Positions 9,113-17,908 of a stretch of 64,000 bases of DNA are shown here, piece by piece. Source of the DNA: Brevibacterium zhoupengii (GTDB lineage: Bacteria; Actinomycetota; Actinomycetes; Actinomycetales; Brevibacteriaceae); the NCBI RefSeq assembly GCF_021117425.1, contig NZ_CP088298.1:3162001-3226000 (forward strand). The letters are read 5' to 3'. A program made the translations under genes and the position numbers. The notes beneath the pieces were generated by a model that made no database searches, was not told where the DNA came from, and saw nothing but the letters and a program-made list of their open reading frames with translations. Each line of letters opens with the position of its first letter. The first letter of the stretch is position 1.

Positions 9113-10252
9113 ATGACAGACGAGGCCGGGACTAAGCGAGGCAAGCCCCGCCCGAGTATCAAGGACGTCGCCGCCTTGGCTGGAGTGTCATGGCGGACCG
9201 TTTCCAACGTCATCCACGGACATCGATACCTGAGGCCGGAGACGAAGGCCAAAGTTGAGAATGCGATTGCCGAACTGGGCTACAAACCCCAGATGGCGGC
9301 CCGGCAGCTGCGCAGCGGACGCAGCAATCTCATCACTCTGGCCATCCCCTACATCGATCACCCCTACTTTGCCAGCTTGGCGCATGCCGTCGTCGAGGCA
9401 GCCAAGGCCTATGAATACACCGTGCTGATCGACGAGACTCGCGGCCTGCCGGAAAAGGAAGAGCAAGTCGCTCGCGGCTACCAAAGCAGCCAAGCCGACG
9501 GCATCATCTTCAGTCCCTTGACCTTGCCCGTCGACTCAATCCTGGCCGCCCGTGACAGCACACCGCTCGTGCTGCTCGGCGAGCATACCCTGGATCCCCG
9601 GATCGACCATGTCACGGCCGACAATGTCGAGTCGACACGTGAAGCGACAGCGCATCTCATTTCCCTTGGCCATCGCAGAATCGCGTTCCTCGGCTATCTC
9701 ACCGAAGGCACGCTCGGCACCGGCGATCTCCGCCTCGAAGGCTACCGCCGCGCTCTTGCCGACGCAGACATCGACGAAGACCCAGCTCTCATCATCGGCG
9801 CCGCCCCGCAAGCGACTCCTGCCACTTCCTCCGGCATATCCGCTGGCGCAGAGGTCGGCAGAGAAGCCGGTGCAGAAGCAGGCGCAGAAAGCGACTACTC
9901 ACGCGAAGAAGGCTACGCTCGCGCGCAGCAGATTCTGCTGCTGCGGCAGTCCGCTCGGATCGATGCGGTGGTGTGCGCGAACGATCTTCTGGCAATCGGG
10001 CTGCTCCGCGCGTTCAGGGAAGCCGACGTGAATGTTCCCGGCGACGTGGCCGTGACAGGCTGGGACAACACCCCCGAGGGCGGGTTCTCCGCCCCGACGT
10101 TGACGACGGTCGCGCCCGATATGAATGCCATCGCGCGGTTCGCCGTTGAGGCGGTGCATCAGCGCATCATGGGTTCGACAGATGCGCCCATCGGTCGTGT
10201 GGCACCTCATAGCCTGATGATTCGCGAGTCAACTGCAGGCAACGCCAACTAA
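9113..10252 (+). CDS. LacI-family transcriptional regulator
   Basis: 379 residues. An N-terminal LacI helix-turn-helix and hinge helix (SIKDVAALAGVSWRTVSNVI ... MAARQLRSGRS) is followed by a periplasmic-binding-protein-like ligand domain (about 75-375). A good ribosome site (GGAGAAG) precedes the ATG. An unusual 40-residue Ala/Gly/Glu-rich insertion (around 225-262, with GAE/EAG repeats) interrupts the ligand domain. It precedes a GPH sugar symporter and a DUF2804 gene on the same strand, which it probably represses; the inducer would be a sugar or glycoside. The operator is not certain, but the inverted repeat at 10415-10428 is a candidate. Confidence 0.9.
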   Translation: MTDEAGTKRGKPRPSIKDVAALAGVSWRTVSNVIHGHRYLRPETKAKVENAIAELGYKPQMAARQLRSGRSNLITLAIPYIDHPYFASLAHAVVEAAKAYEYTVLIDETRGLPEKEEQVARGYQSSQADGIIFSPLTLPVDSILAARDSTPLVLLGEHTLDPRIDHVTADNVESTREATAHLISLGHRRIAFLGYLTEGTLGTGDLRLEGYRRALADADIDEDPALIIGAAPQATPATSSGISAGAEVGREAGAEAGAESDYSREEGYARAQQILLLRQSARIDAVVCANDLLAIGLLRAFREADVNVPGDVAVTGWDNTPEGGFSAPTLTTVAPDMNAIARFAVEAVHQRIMGSTDAPIGRVAPHSLMIRESTAGNAN

Positions 10253-10593
10253 CAGTCACCTCTGGCCCCGGCTTCTGTCAGGTTCCGGGACCGCTCAGTT
10301 CCAGCCACTTTTCGTTTCTGTTTTTCACGACCGCAAGAACCCGCCTGCGAACAGCACTTCTGCCCGTCTCCGATGCATTTGCTTGTTTATTTCCACGTTG
10401 CAATACGCTCGCTGATCTGTTTAGATCTTTCTGAAGAGCACCTTCGCAGAGCGCACAGTCTCGTCGAATCTGCCCACAATCACATGCCTGAATTCACGAC
10501 TGCGAATCACTTCGTGTCGAAGGCCAACGGCACACCCGCCGAATAGCGCGTCAAAGGTAAGAGCTTTGATGCCTGGAATGACCAAGGAAGCTC
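10253..10593 (+). promoter_or_regulatory. Intergenic region with promoter for the GPH symporter
   Basis: 341 bases without a gene, lower in G+C than the surroundings. TTGCAA (10398-10403), a 17-base spacer and TTAGAT (10421-10426) form a plausible promoter about 170 bases before the symporter start. The -10 lies inside an inverted repeat, GATCT-gttt-AGATC (10415-10428), a candidate operator for the LacI-type regulator. A ribosome site AAGGAAG precedes the ATG at 10594. Confidence 0.45.
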
Positions 10594-11982
10594 ATGCCTT
10601 TGAACAACACCGCCAGCCCGATCAAACAGCGCGATCCCGAGAAGCCGGGCTTCGTTGAGAAGCTCGGCTATGGAATGGCCGGTGGCGCGAACAACGTCGT
10701 CTGGACCGGGATTTCAACCTTCCTCGTGTACTTCTACACCGACATCGTCGGCATCGCCGCGGGACTGATCGGCACAATTTTCCTCTTCTCCCGCCTCGTC
10801 GACGGAGCAAGCGATGTCGTGATGGGCGTCGTCCTCGACAAAACCCGGACTCGCTTCGGCAAGGCACGCCCCTGGCTCCTATGGATGGCACTGCCGTTTG
10901 CGGTGGTCGCCACAGCGCTCTTCGCAGTTCCCGATGCCAGCGCCACGGTTCAGATCGTCTACATCATCATCACGTACAACATCGCGCTACTCGTCTACAC
11001 GGCGGTGGAGATTCCCCACGGCACGCTCGGTGCACTGATGACCTATGACCAACACCAACGATCGGTGCTCAACGTCGCGAAGATGGTCGGCGCCTATGTC
11101 GCCATCATCGCCATCACGAACATCACTCTGCCGATCGTCGACTTCTTCGGCGGCGGGCAGTCCGGGTGGATCTACGCTTTCATCCTCTTCGGACTCATTG
11201 CCGCAGCCACGTACTTCTTCACGTTCTGGTCCACGAAGGAAAGAACAGACCCGGTCGGCACCAAGCAGAATGCGGACAAGCCGACCGTCAAGGCCAGCCT
11301 GATCTCGCTGGTGCGCAACAAATACTGGTTCATCGCGACCCTGGTCCTGTTGCTCATGTACATCTACAACGCGATCACTGCCGGAGTCGCAATCTACTAT
11401 TCCGAGTACGTACTCGGGTCCCCCGCACTGGTCGGTGTCGTAGCAACTGCACTCACTCTTGCCACACTCGGCGGCATGCTCATCGTCGTGCCGATCACTC
11501 GTCGATTCGGCAAACGCAATACGGCGATCGTCGGCTGTCTGATCGCCGTCGTGGGTTCGCTGATCATCTTCGCCGTTCCCGACAGCACCGCGTTCGTCGT
11601 CATCGGACAGATCGTCCGGGGGATCGGCAAGGCCGCCATCATGGGCGTCATCTTCGCCATGCTCGCCGACACCATGGAATACGGCGAATGGAAGACAGGC
11701 ATCCGCATCGAAGGGCTCATCTACAGCGGAGCGAGCATGGGCATCAAGGTCGGTACCGGACTTGGAAGCGCCCTCATCGGATGGGGTCTTGCCGCCAGCG
11801 GATACGTCGGAGGTCAGGCAACACAGTCTGCCGAATCGGTGACGATGATCTCAAACCTCTTCATCTGGGTCCCGACTCTCGTCAGCGTCCTCATGGCTGT
11901 GCTCCTCTACTTCTTCAAGCTAGACAAGCAGTACCCGCAGATCCTCAAGGAGCTCCAGGAGATGAAGACTGCGAAGGACTGA
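10594..11982 (+). CDS. GPH-family sugar:cation symporter (MelB-like MFS)
   Basis: 462 residues, about 12 membrane helices. The N-terminus carries the glycoside-pentoside-hexuronide family pattern: EKLGYGMAGGANN, then FYTDIVGI, and RLVDGASDVVMG...DKTRTRFGKARPWLLW with the cation-binding acidic residues in helix II. GPH carriers import di- or oligosaccharides and glycosides with sodium or protons. A LacI-family regulator lies upstream and a DUF2804 protein downstream, but no glycosidase is present, so how the substrate is used is open. Ribosome site AAGGAAG before the ATG. Confidence 0.9.
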   Translation: MPLNNTASPIKQRDPEKPGFVEKLGYGMAGGANNVVWTGISTFLVYFYTDIVGIAAGLIGTIFLFSRLVDGASDVVMGVVLDKTRTRFGKARPWLLWMALPFAVVATALFAVPDASATVQIVYIIITYNIALLVYTAVEIPHGTLGALMTYDQHQRSVLNVAKMVGAYVAIIAITNITLPIVDFFGGGQSGWIYAFILFGLIAAATYFFTFWSTKERTDPVGTKQNADKPTVKASLISLVRNKYWFIATLVLLLMYIYNAITAGVAIYYSEYVLGSPALVGVVATALTLATLGGMLIVVPITRRFGKRNTAIVGCLIAVVGSLIIFAVPDSTAFVVIGQIVRGIGKAAIMGVIFAMLADTMEYGEWKTGIRIEGLIYSGASMGIKVGTGLGSALIGWGLAASGYVGGQATQSAESVTMISNLFIWVPTLVSVLMAVLLYFFKLDKQYPQILKELQEMKTAKD

Positions 11983-12042
11983 ACCACGGCCCGCAGCTGA
12001 TCCACACACCGAACGACCATTGAAACAGAGCAAGGGATACGC

Positions 12043-13029
12043 ATGGAGAAAGAACTGCACGAGCCCGTCGACATGTGCCTCGGTGACGGCACACTCAACC
12101 AGGCAGCCGTCGGATGGAGCCGGTTCCCGCTGCACAGGGCCAACCTCAAGGGCTGGGGCCGACGGAAGAGATTCGACTACTGGTGCATCGTCTCCCCGGA
12201 GATGATTCTCGCGTTCTCAATCTCGGATACCGACTACAAGGCCGCCACCTCGATGTTCTTCCTCGATAGGAAGACGCAGACAGAGACGACGGCCGGCAGC
12301 ATGGACTGGTTCAGGTCCAACCCGACCTCACGTGCCCCATGGGGTACCGAGGCGATCCACTCCGGCAAGAAGGACATCGATATCGCGATCACACCAGGTG
12401 ATCAGACGATGCTGCTCACTGTCGCCACACCCCAGGTGAATGCCGAAATAGAGGTCAGCATTCCCGCCGATCATCAGTCGATGGGCGTCCTGGTGCCATG
12501 GAGCGAAAAGCGGTTCCAGTACACCCGCAAGGACAACTGCCTGACCGCAAGCGGACGAGTTCGGGCCAACGGAGTCACCTACCAGCTGGACGAGAAGTCC
12601 ACGACCGCGACCATGGACCACGGGCGCGGCAAGTGGCCGTACGAAACCCTGTGGAATTGGGCCTCCGGCAGCGGAACGACGAATGGCGAGGAGATCGGTC
12701 TGCAGTTCGGAGCCAAATGGACCGCAGGTACCCCGTCGACTGAGAACGCATTGCGCCTAGGCGGCCAGATCGAGAAGATCAGCGAAGAACTCGAGTGGAC
12801 CTATGACACCGAGAACTGGATGGCGCCCTGGACCATCAAGGGCGAACGAGTCGATCTGCTCTTCACCCCCGAATACCATCGCCATTCGGAATTCGATAAG
12901 AAGATCGTCAGCAGTCGCGAGGATCAGGCCTTCGGCTACTTCTCGGGCACCGTCTGGTCCCTCAGCGGTCGCGCCTACCCCGTCGAAGACGTCTTCGGCT
13001 GGGCTGAAGAGGTTCACCGCCGCTGGTGA
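12043..13029 (+). CDS. DUF2804 domain-containing protein
   Basis: 328 residues spanning almost the whole DUF2804 family. Recognisable phrases are DGTLNQAAVGWSRFPLHRANLKGWGRRKRFDYWCI near the N-terminus (a longer run broken by family-typical R/K residues), then DHGRGKWPY, W-rich stretches and a histidine-containing HRHSEFDKKI. The family is beta-rich and uncharacterised, without a signal peptide here. Ribosome site AAGGGA lies 5 bases before the ATG. It is 60 bases downstream of the GPH symporter and ends in a strong terminator, so it is the last gene of the LacI-controlled unit. A role on the imported glycoside is inference. Confidence 0.85.
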   Translation: MEKELHEPVDMCLGDGTLNQAAVGWSRFPLHRANLKGWGRRKRFDYWCIVSPEMILAFSISDTDYKAATSMFFLDRKTQTETTAGSMDWFRSNPTSRAPWGTEAIHSGKKDIDIAITPGDQTMLLTVATPQVNAEIEVSIPADHQSMGVLVPWSEKRFQYTRKDNCLTASGRVRANGVTYQLDEKSTTATMDHGRGKWPYETLWNWASGSGTTNGEEIGLQFGAKWTAGTPSTENALRLGGQIEKISEELEWTYDTENWMAPWTIKGERVDLLFTPEYHRHSEFDKKIVSSREDQAFGYFSGTVWSLSGRAYPVEDVFGWAEEVHRRW

Positions 13030-13052
13030 GGATGGTCATCTCCGGTGATGAG

Positions 13053-13099
13053 TGTGGGCGTGCGGGCAATTCCTTCGAGGAATTGTCCGCACGCCCACA
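13053..13099 (+). terminator. Strong terminator after DUF2804 gene
   Basis: A 22-bp stem (13053-13074 with 13078-13099) with a 3-base loop and a single G-U wobble, 23 bases after the DUF2804 stop. The downstream bases TCTACCTCTC are only moderately T-rich. Confidence 0.75.
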
Positions 13100-13125
13100 T
13101 CTACCTCTCGCGCCTCAGAATCATG

Positions 13126-13145
13126 CACAGCCGCCGAGGCGGTGC
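13126..13145 (+). repeat. Right copy of 20-bp direct repeat flanking the cassette
   Basis: CACAGCCGCCGAGGCGGTGC, identical to 8968-8987, 24 bases from the prfB stop codon. Confidence 0.85.
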
Positions 13146-13169
13146 GTGACCTGGCCGAGCAGCCGAAGC

Positions 13170-14288
13170 TCACTCAGACTCTTCGGCCATCTCCTGCTCT
13201 TTGCGCCAGCGGATGCCGGCTTCGATGAGACCGTCGAGGTCACCGTCGAAGACATTTGAAGGGTTGTTGACCTCGTAGCCGGTGCGCAGGTCCTTGACCA
13301 TCTGGTACGGGTGGGTGACGTAGGAACGCATCTGGTCGCCCCAGCTGGCCTTGATGTCTCCGGCCAGTTCCTTCTTCTGCGCTGCCTCTTCCTTGCGTTT
13401 GAGGTCAAGCAGGCGTGACTGGAGCACGCGCATCGCGGCTTCGCGGTTCTGGATCTGGGACTTCTCGTTCTGCATGCTCACAACGACGCCGGTGGGCTCG
13501 TGCGTGATGCGCACGGCCGAGTCGGTCGTGTTCACGGACTGACCACCGGGGCCCGAGGACCGGTAGACGTCGATGCGCAGATCGTTCTCATCAATTTCGA
13601 CATGGTCGGTGGACTCGATGAGCGGGACAACCTCGACGGCGGCGAAGGAGGTCTGGCGACGTCCCTGGTTGTCGAAGGGGCTGATGCGTACGAGGCGGTG
13701 TGTTCCTGCCTCAACCGACAGTGTTCCGTAGGCGTAGGGGGCGTTGACCTGGATGGTTGCGGATTTGATGCCCGCACCTTCGGCGTAGGAGGTGTCAAGC
13801 TGCTGCACATTGTATCCGCGGTTCTCGCCCCAGCGGATGTACATGCGGATGAGCATCTGCGCCCAGTCGGTGGCGTCGTCGCCGCCGGCGCCGGAGCGCA
13901 CGGTCACGACAGCGGAGCGCTCATCGTATTCGTGGTTGAGCAGGGTCGAGATCTCGAGCTCGGCCAGCTGGTCGTGGAGCTTCTTGAGATCGCGTTCGGC
14001 TTCGACCTTCGAATCCTCATCGCCTTCGTCCTCGGACATCTCGATGAGCAGCTCAGCATCGTCGATGCGCTCACCGAACTTCTCGAGCTTCTCCAGGGTT
14101 CCCTGCTTGTGCGAGAGCGTGGCTGAGATCTTCTGCGCGGAGTCCGGATCGTCCCAGAAGGACGGCGCCGATGCCTGCTCCGTCATTTCGGCGACCTCGG
14201 AGCGAAGGTTGTCCAGATCGGACACATCCAGGATCGCTTTGTAGGTCTGACGGAGGTTGGCGATTTCAGCAGAATAATCAAGGGCCAT
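13170..14288 (-). CDS. prfB: Peptide chain release factor 2
   Basis: 372 residues. It has the peptidyl-hydrolysis loop GGQ at 248-250 ([15 protein letters not shown]) and the RF2-specific SPF anticodon-like tripeptide in [16 protein letters not shown], so it is RF2 (UGA/UAA) rather than RF1. The frame is continuous from the ATG; no internal UGA and no +1 programmed frameshift site is present, so the autoregulation seen in many bacteria is absent. It is transcribed toward ftsE, but the inserted cassette now separates them by 4.3 kb. Confidence 0.96.
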   Translation of the reverse strand: MALDYSAEIANLRQTYKAILDVSDLDNLRSEVAEMTEQASAPSFWDDPDSAQKISATLSHKQGTLEKLEKFGERIDDAELLIEMSEDEGDEDSKVEAERDLKKLHDQLAELEISTLLNHEYDERSAVVTVRSGAGGDDATDWAQMLIRMYIRWGENRGYNVQQLDTSYAEGAGIKSATIQVNAPYAYGTLSVEAGTHRLVRISPFDNQGRRQTSFAAVEVVPLIESTDHVEIDENDLRIDVYRSSGPGGQSVNTTDSAVRITHEPTGVVVSMQNEKSQIQNREAAMRVLQSRLLDLKRKEEAAQKKELAGDIKASWGDQMRSYVTHPYQMVKDLRTGYEVNNPSNVFDGDLDGLIEAGIRWRKEQEMAEESE

Positions 14289-14773
14289 AATGAGCCCAGC
14301 CTAGTACATCGCGGCCCTCAGGCTTGAATCCTCGCCCTTCAACCCCACCGTCAACCGGCGCCGAGGTGGCACGACCGATCGTGCCACCTCGACGAGGCCG
14401 ATGAAGCCCTTGCGCGTGGTGTCGGTGACCCGGCAGCTGACTGACATTTCACCGCGGAATGAAAATAGCGACGCCGGCGGGAGATCAAGTCATCCCGCCG
14501 GCGACGCGGCCTGTGGTGCGCGTGATTCGACGTCGAAATCACCGCAGCAGTGAGGAAAATCTATACCTGATTGCGAGCCTACGCAATGTGTTGGTCGCGA
14601 TTTCCTCGAGCCTTCAGTGCCCACCCAAACTACATAATTGGCATTTCCATTTCATGCACAGAGTTATCCACAGATTTGAAGAATCGCTGGATTCTTGATT
14701 CGACTACATATAGGTTAAAAACAAATTCAGCTGTTGGAAATGTGATTCGCATTCTGTAGTCCAGGGGTTCAAC
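14289..14773. promoter_or_regulatory. Divergent prfB / tadA intergenic region with two hairpins
   Basis: 485 bases without a supported gene, becoming AT-rich toward tadA. Hairpin 1 is a perfect 13-bp stem (14362-14374 with 14379-14391), built from the CCGAGGTGGC oligomer. Hairpin 2 is a 15-bp stem with one mismatch (14468-14482 with 14493-14507). Both look like terminators although no gene ends here. TTATCCACA (14664-14672) matches a DnaA box. No promoter is convincing; TAGGTT at 14711-14716 is a possible -10 for tadA. Confidence 0.5.
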
Positions 14774-15997
14774 GTGGAAGCCACCGAGGTCATCAAGAGC
14801 GAAGTTCACAAGAGGATCAGAGACCTCGATGTGGATCCTCGTGCCGATACTCAGCGCTCGCGCGAAGTCATTCGCACCGTCATCTCCGAGTACGATGAAC
14901 GCAGTCTCGTCGCGGATCTTCCGCCTCTTGAGGATAAGGAAGCGACTTTCCGGACGATCGACAATCAGCTCTCCGGCTTCGGTGCCCTGCAGGACTATTT
15001 CGATGATCCCCGCGTCGAGGAGATCTGGGTCAACTCCCCCAGCGAGGTCTTCATCGCCATCGACGGCCTGCATCAGCTGACGACGACGAAACTCACCGCT
15101 GGCGAACTCGATGATCTTATCGAGAGAATGCTGCGCACCTCGGGGCGACGAGTCGACCTGTCTCAGCCATTTGTCGATGCGATGCTCCCAGACGGCTCCC
15201 GACTCCACGTCGTCCTGCCCGACATCACCCGTTCCTATCCTGCGGTCAATATCCGCAAGTTCATTCAGCGTCCGCGCAATCTGGCCGGTCTCGTCGCCCA
15301 GGGGTCGCTTACCCCGCCAGCCGCGCGCTTCCTCGATGCCGCCGTCGCCAGCGGCGCGAACATCTTGGTCTCCGGAGCAACACAGGCCGGCAAGACGACC
15401 ATGCTCAATGCGCTGGCCGGTTCCATTCCGGCTCGTGAACGGATCATCTCCTGCGAAGAGGTGTTCGAACTCAACCTGCCCAGCCGAGACTGGGTTCCCA
15501 TGCAATGTCGCCAGCCCTCCTTGGAAGGCACGGGCGAGGTCACGCTGCGGTCCCTGGTCAAGGAAGCTCTGCGCATGCGACCGACGCGCATCATCGTCGG
15601 TGAGGTGCGTGAGGCAGAGAGCCTCGACCTGCTCGTGGCCTTGAATTCAGGTCTTCCCGGGGCAGGCACGATCCACGCGAACTCCGCTCGGGCTGCGATC
15701 ACGAAGATCTGCACCCTGCCTCTTTTGGCTGGGGCGAACATCTCTTCGTCCTTCGTCGTTCCCACTGTGGCGGTGAGCATCGACGTCGTCGTCCACCTCC
15801 GGCGTGACCCGAACGGCACCCGCCTCGTCAGCGAAATCTGCGCAGTCCCCGGCGGCGTCGAAGGTGACGTCGTCGAACTCGACACCATCTTCCATTCACC
15901 GCAGGGACAGCTGGTTCGCGGACAGGGATTCGGCCACCTCGGCGAACGATTCGCCGCCATCGGCAAGGATCTTCATTCCATTCTGGAAGCCGCATGA
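14774..15997 (+). CDS. tadA: TadA/CpaF-type secretion ATPase
   Basis: 407 residues with a GTG start and AGGGG ribosome site. It is a hexameric type II/IV secretion ATPase. The N-terminal domain (about 1-180) is followed by Walker A G201-ATQA-G206-K207-TT, Asp box/Walker B MRPTRIIVGEVREAESLDLL, and the His box GAGTIHANS. The Walker A has Q where most relatives have G, but the GxxxxGKT frame is intact. It powers assembly of Flp pili or a related tad secretion structure. First gene of the tad operon; tadB starts within its last codons (ATGA overlap). The usual partners tadZ/cpaE, rcpA and tadV are absent. Confidence 0.92.
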   Translation: MEATEVIKSEVHKRIRDLDVDPRADTQRSREVIRTVISEYDERSLVADLPPLEDKEATFRTIDNQLSGFGALQDYFDDPRVEEIWVNSPSEVFIAIDGLHQLTTTKLTAGELDDLIERMLRTSGRRVDLSQPFVDAMLPDGSRLHVVLPDITRSYPAVNIRKFIQRPRNLAGLVAQGSLTPPAARFLDAAVASGANILVSGATQAGKTTMLNALAGSIPARERIISCEEVFELNLPSRDWVPMQCRQPSLEGTGEVTLRSLVKEALRMRPTRIIVGEVREAESLDLLVALNSGLPGAGTIHANSARAAITKICTLPLLAGANISSSFVVPTVAVSIDVVVHLRRDPNGTRLVSEICAVPGGVEGDVVELDTIFHSPQGQLVRGQGFGHLGERFAAIGKDLHSILEAA

Positions 15998-16920
15998 GCT
16001 ATTCCCAATACAGTCTTCTCATCGGCGCGTGCTTGGGCGCCGGTCTCTTCCTCCTGTGGATGTCACTGTGGCAGAAACCCTCGAAGAGACGGGTGCAGCG
16101 ACGATGGGTGCGCGAACTCGACGATATGCTCACCGGGGCCGGCTTCCCACGACTGCACCCCAGCCACCTGGTTCTCATCTCCCTTGCCGTCTTCATCGTC
16201 GTTGTCGTCGTCGCCACCGTGCTCACCGGATCGTGGGCCATCGCCTTATGTTTCGGGGCATTCGCCTCCTGGCTGCCGCACAGACTGCTCCAACATCGCG
16301 CCCGGAGCAAGCAGGTGATGCGCCGCGAGCTGTGGCCCGAGACCCTCGACCACCTCAATTCCGGAGTACGTGCCGGCCTGTCACTGCCCGAAGCCCTGAG
16401 TTCGCTGGCCCACCGTGGACCCGAACCCCTGCGTCCTCTGTTCGAGGTCTTCGCCGAGGAATACCGAGCCAGCGGTTCCTTCGCCATCGCCCTCGAACGC
16501 TTCCGCCAGGTCAGTGCCGACCCTGTGGCCGACCGGATCGTCGTCGCGCTCAGCGTGACCAGGCAGGTCGGCGGAAGTGACCTCGGCACGATGCTGCGCG
16601 CACTTGCTCAGTTCGTCAGGGACGATGCCCGCACCCGCAATGAACTCTCCGCCCGGCAGCAGTGGACCGTCAACGGTGCCCGGCTGGCGGTGGCCGCTCC
16701 CTGGGTGGTGCTCGCTTTCCTCTCGACCCGACCGGAAACGGCGGTTGCCTACAACTCCCAGACCGGGCTGCTCCTCCTGGCAGCCGGATTCGTCGTCTCG
16801 CTGCTGGCGTATCAGGCGATGAAACGCATCGGCCGGCTCCCTCAGGAACCGCGCGTCATCGAAGGATCGTCCCTGTCCTCGTCGTTCCACCGGCCGGTCG
16901 AGGGCAGTGAAGTCGCGTGA
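15994..16920 (+). CDS. tadB: TadB inner-membrane platform protein (type II secretion F domain)
   Basis: 308 residues. Two N-terminal membrane helices are followed by a T2SSF domain (about 110-240, LWPETLDHLNSGVRAGLSLPEALSSLA as family hallmark in pieces) and two C-terminal helices. ATG start overlaps the tadA stop by 4 bases, and its own stop overlaps tadC by 4. It forms the membrane platform on which TadA acts, paired with TadC. Confidence 0.88.
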   Translation: MSYSQYSLLIGACLGAGLFLLWMSLWQKPSKRRVQRRWVRELDDMLTGAGFPRLHPSHLVLISLAVFIVVVVVATVLTGSWAIALCFGAFASWLPHRLLQHRARSKQVMRRELWPETLDHLNSGVRAGLSLPEALSSLAHRGPEPLRPLFEVFAEEYRASGSFAIALERFRQVSADPVADRIVVALSVTRQVGGSDLGTMLRALAQFVRDDARTRNELSARQQWTVNGARLAVAAPWVVLAFLSTRPETAVAYNSQTGLLLLAAGFVVSLLAYQAMKRIGRLPQEPRVIEGSSLSSSFHRPVEGSEVA

Positions 16921-17855
16921 GCGCGTTGAGCGATCCGCTGACGATCCTTGCCCTCGGGGCCTTCAACGGGTTTGCGCTCTGCGTCTTCGTCCTCTCCCTG
17001 CCGCCGCTGCGCCGCCCGACTCTGTCGTCTCGAATCGCTCCGTACCTGCGTGATCAGGAGTCGCTGGTCGACATCTATGCGCCGCCGACTCCGCGCACGG
17101 AAGGCCTGCTGGGGCTGCTCAAAACCGCCACATTCGGCGCCACTATGTGGGTGACGTCCCGGATCACAACCGACGCCACATTGAACCTGCGAATCAACCG
17201 TCTCGGCGGGGGTGCATCTCTGGAGCGTTTCCGGATCAATCAGATTCTGAGCATTCTGGCAGGCATGATTGCCGCCGGATGTGTGGCCGGGCTGCTCTCG
17301 GCACAACGCGGCTTCTCCCCCGTGGTCACGATCGTGCTCATCATCAGCGGCGGCATCGCCGGGCACATCGCCAACGACTGGCGCCTGAGCCAGGCCATCG
17401 CCCGCCACGAATCGCGGGTCCTGGCAGAATTCCCCACCATCGCCGAACTCCTCGCCCTATCGATCACCGCAGGTGAGGGAATCGTCGAAGCCCTCGAACG
17501 GGTCTGCCGCACCTGTTCAGGCGATTTGGTCGACGAGCTGCGCGGCGCACTGGCCACGACCAGGACCGGAACGCCGCTGGTCGATGCGCTCGATTCGATG
17601 GCCACCAGGATCGCCATTCCCGAGATCGTGCAGTTCGTCGACGGGCTGGCCGTGTCGATGACGCGCGGCACGCCCTTGGCCGAAGTCCTTCGTGCTCAAG
17701 CCGCTGATGTGCGTGAGCAGTCGCGCCGTCGTCTGCTCGAACTGTCGGGAAAGAAGGAGATCGGCATGTTGGTTCCGGTGGTCGTATTCGTGCTCCCGGT
17801 GACCGTCATCTTCGCCGTCTTCCCCTCGCTCACGGTCCTTGATCTGAGCCCCTGA
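16917..17855 (+). CDS. tadC: TadC inner-membrane platform protein (type II secretion F domain)
   Basis: 312 residues with GTG start overlapping the tadB stop (GTGA). Helix pairs at the N-terminus and around 110-145 and a final C-terminal helix (LVPVVVFVLPVTVIFAVFPSL) surround the T2SSF domain (LAEFPTIAELLALSITAGEGIVEALE). It is the second platform subunit, working with TadB and TadA. The next gene starts 53 bases on with its own ribosome site. Confidence 0.87.
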   Translation: MSALSDPLTILALGAFNGFALCVFVLSLPPLRRPTLSSRIAPYLRDQESLVDIYAPPTPRTEGLLGLLKTATFGATMWVTSRITTDATLNLRINRLGGGASLERFRINQILSILAGMIAAGCVAGLLSAQRGFSPVVTIVLIISGGIAGHIANDWRLSQAIARHESRVLAEFPTIAELLALSITAGEGIVEALERVCRTCSGDLVDELRGALATTRTGTPLVDALDSMATRIAIPEIVQFVDGLAVSMTRGTPLAEVLRAQAADVREQSRRRLLELSGKKEIGMLVPVVVFVLPVTVIFAVFPSLTVLDLSP

Positions 17856-17908
17856 CCTGCCACCCGATCATCAACCTGCCACCGATCACCCCGGAAGAAG
17901 GAGACACT

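Larger units (their letters stand above)
8988..13145 (+). other. Putative inserted cassette (lacI-GPH symporter-DUF2804)
   Basis: This 4,158-bp segment, with one repeat copy, carries three plus-strand genes placed between minus-strand prfB and ftsE, genes that are adjacent in most Actinomycetota. Removing it would leave a 139-bp prfB-ftsE spacer. Identical 20-bp direct repeats lie at both ends. No transposase, integrase or terminal inverted repeat is visible, so the mechanism is unknown; homologous recombination between repeats is one option. Confidence 0.6.

Noticed and set aside
13170..14288. Programmed frameshift in prfB
   Set aside because: The frame is continuous from the ATG and no in-frame UGA with slippery context is present.
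14664..14672. Perfect DnaA box as part of a replication origin
   Set aside because: A single box, with no dnaA, dnaN or cluster of boxes nearby; not an origin.
15374..15400. Unusual Walker A (GATQAGKT) in TadA as a sign of inactivity
   Set aside because: The GxxxxGKT frame is intact and, from general knowledge, Q at this position is seen in other actinobacterial CpaF-type ATPases.
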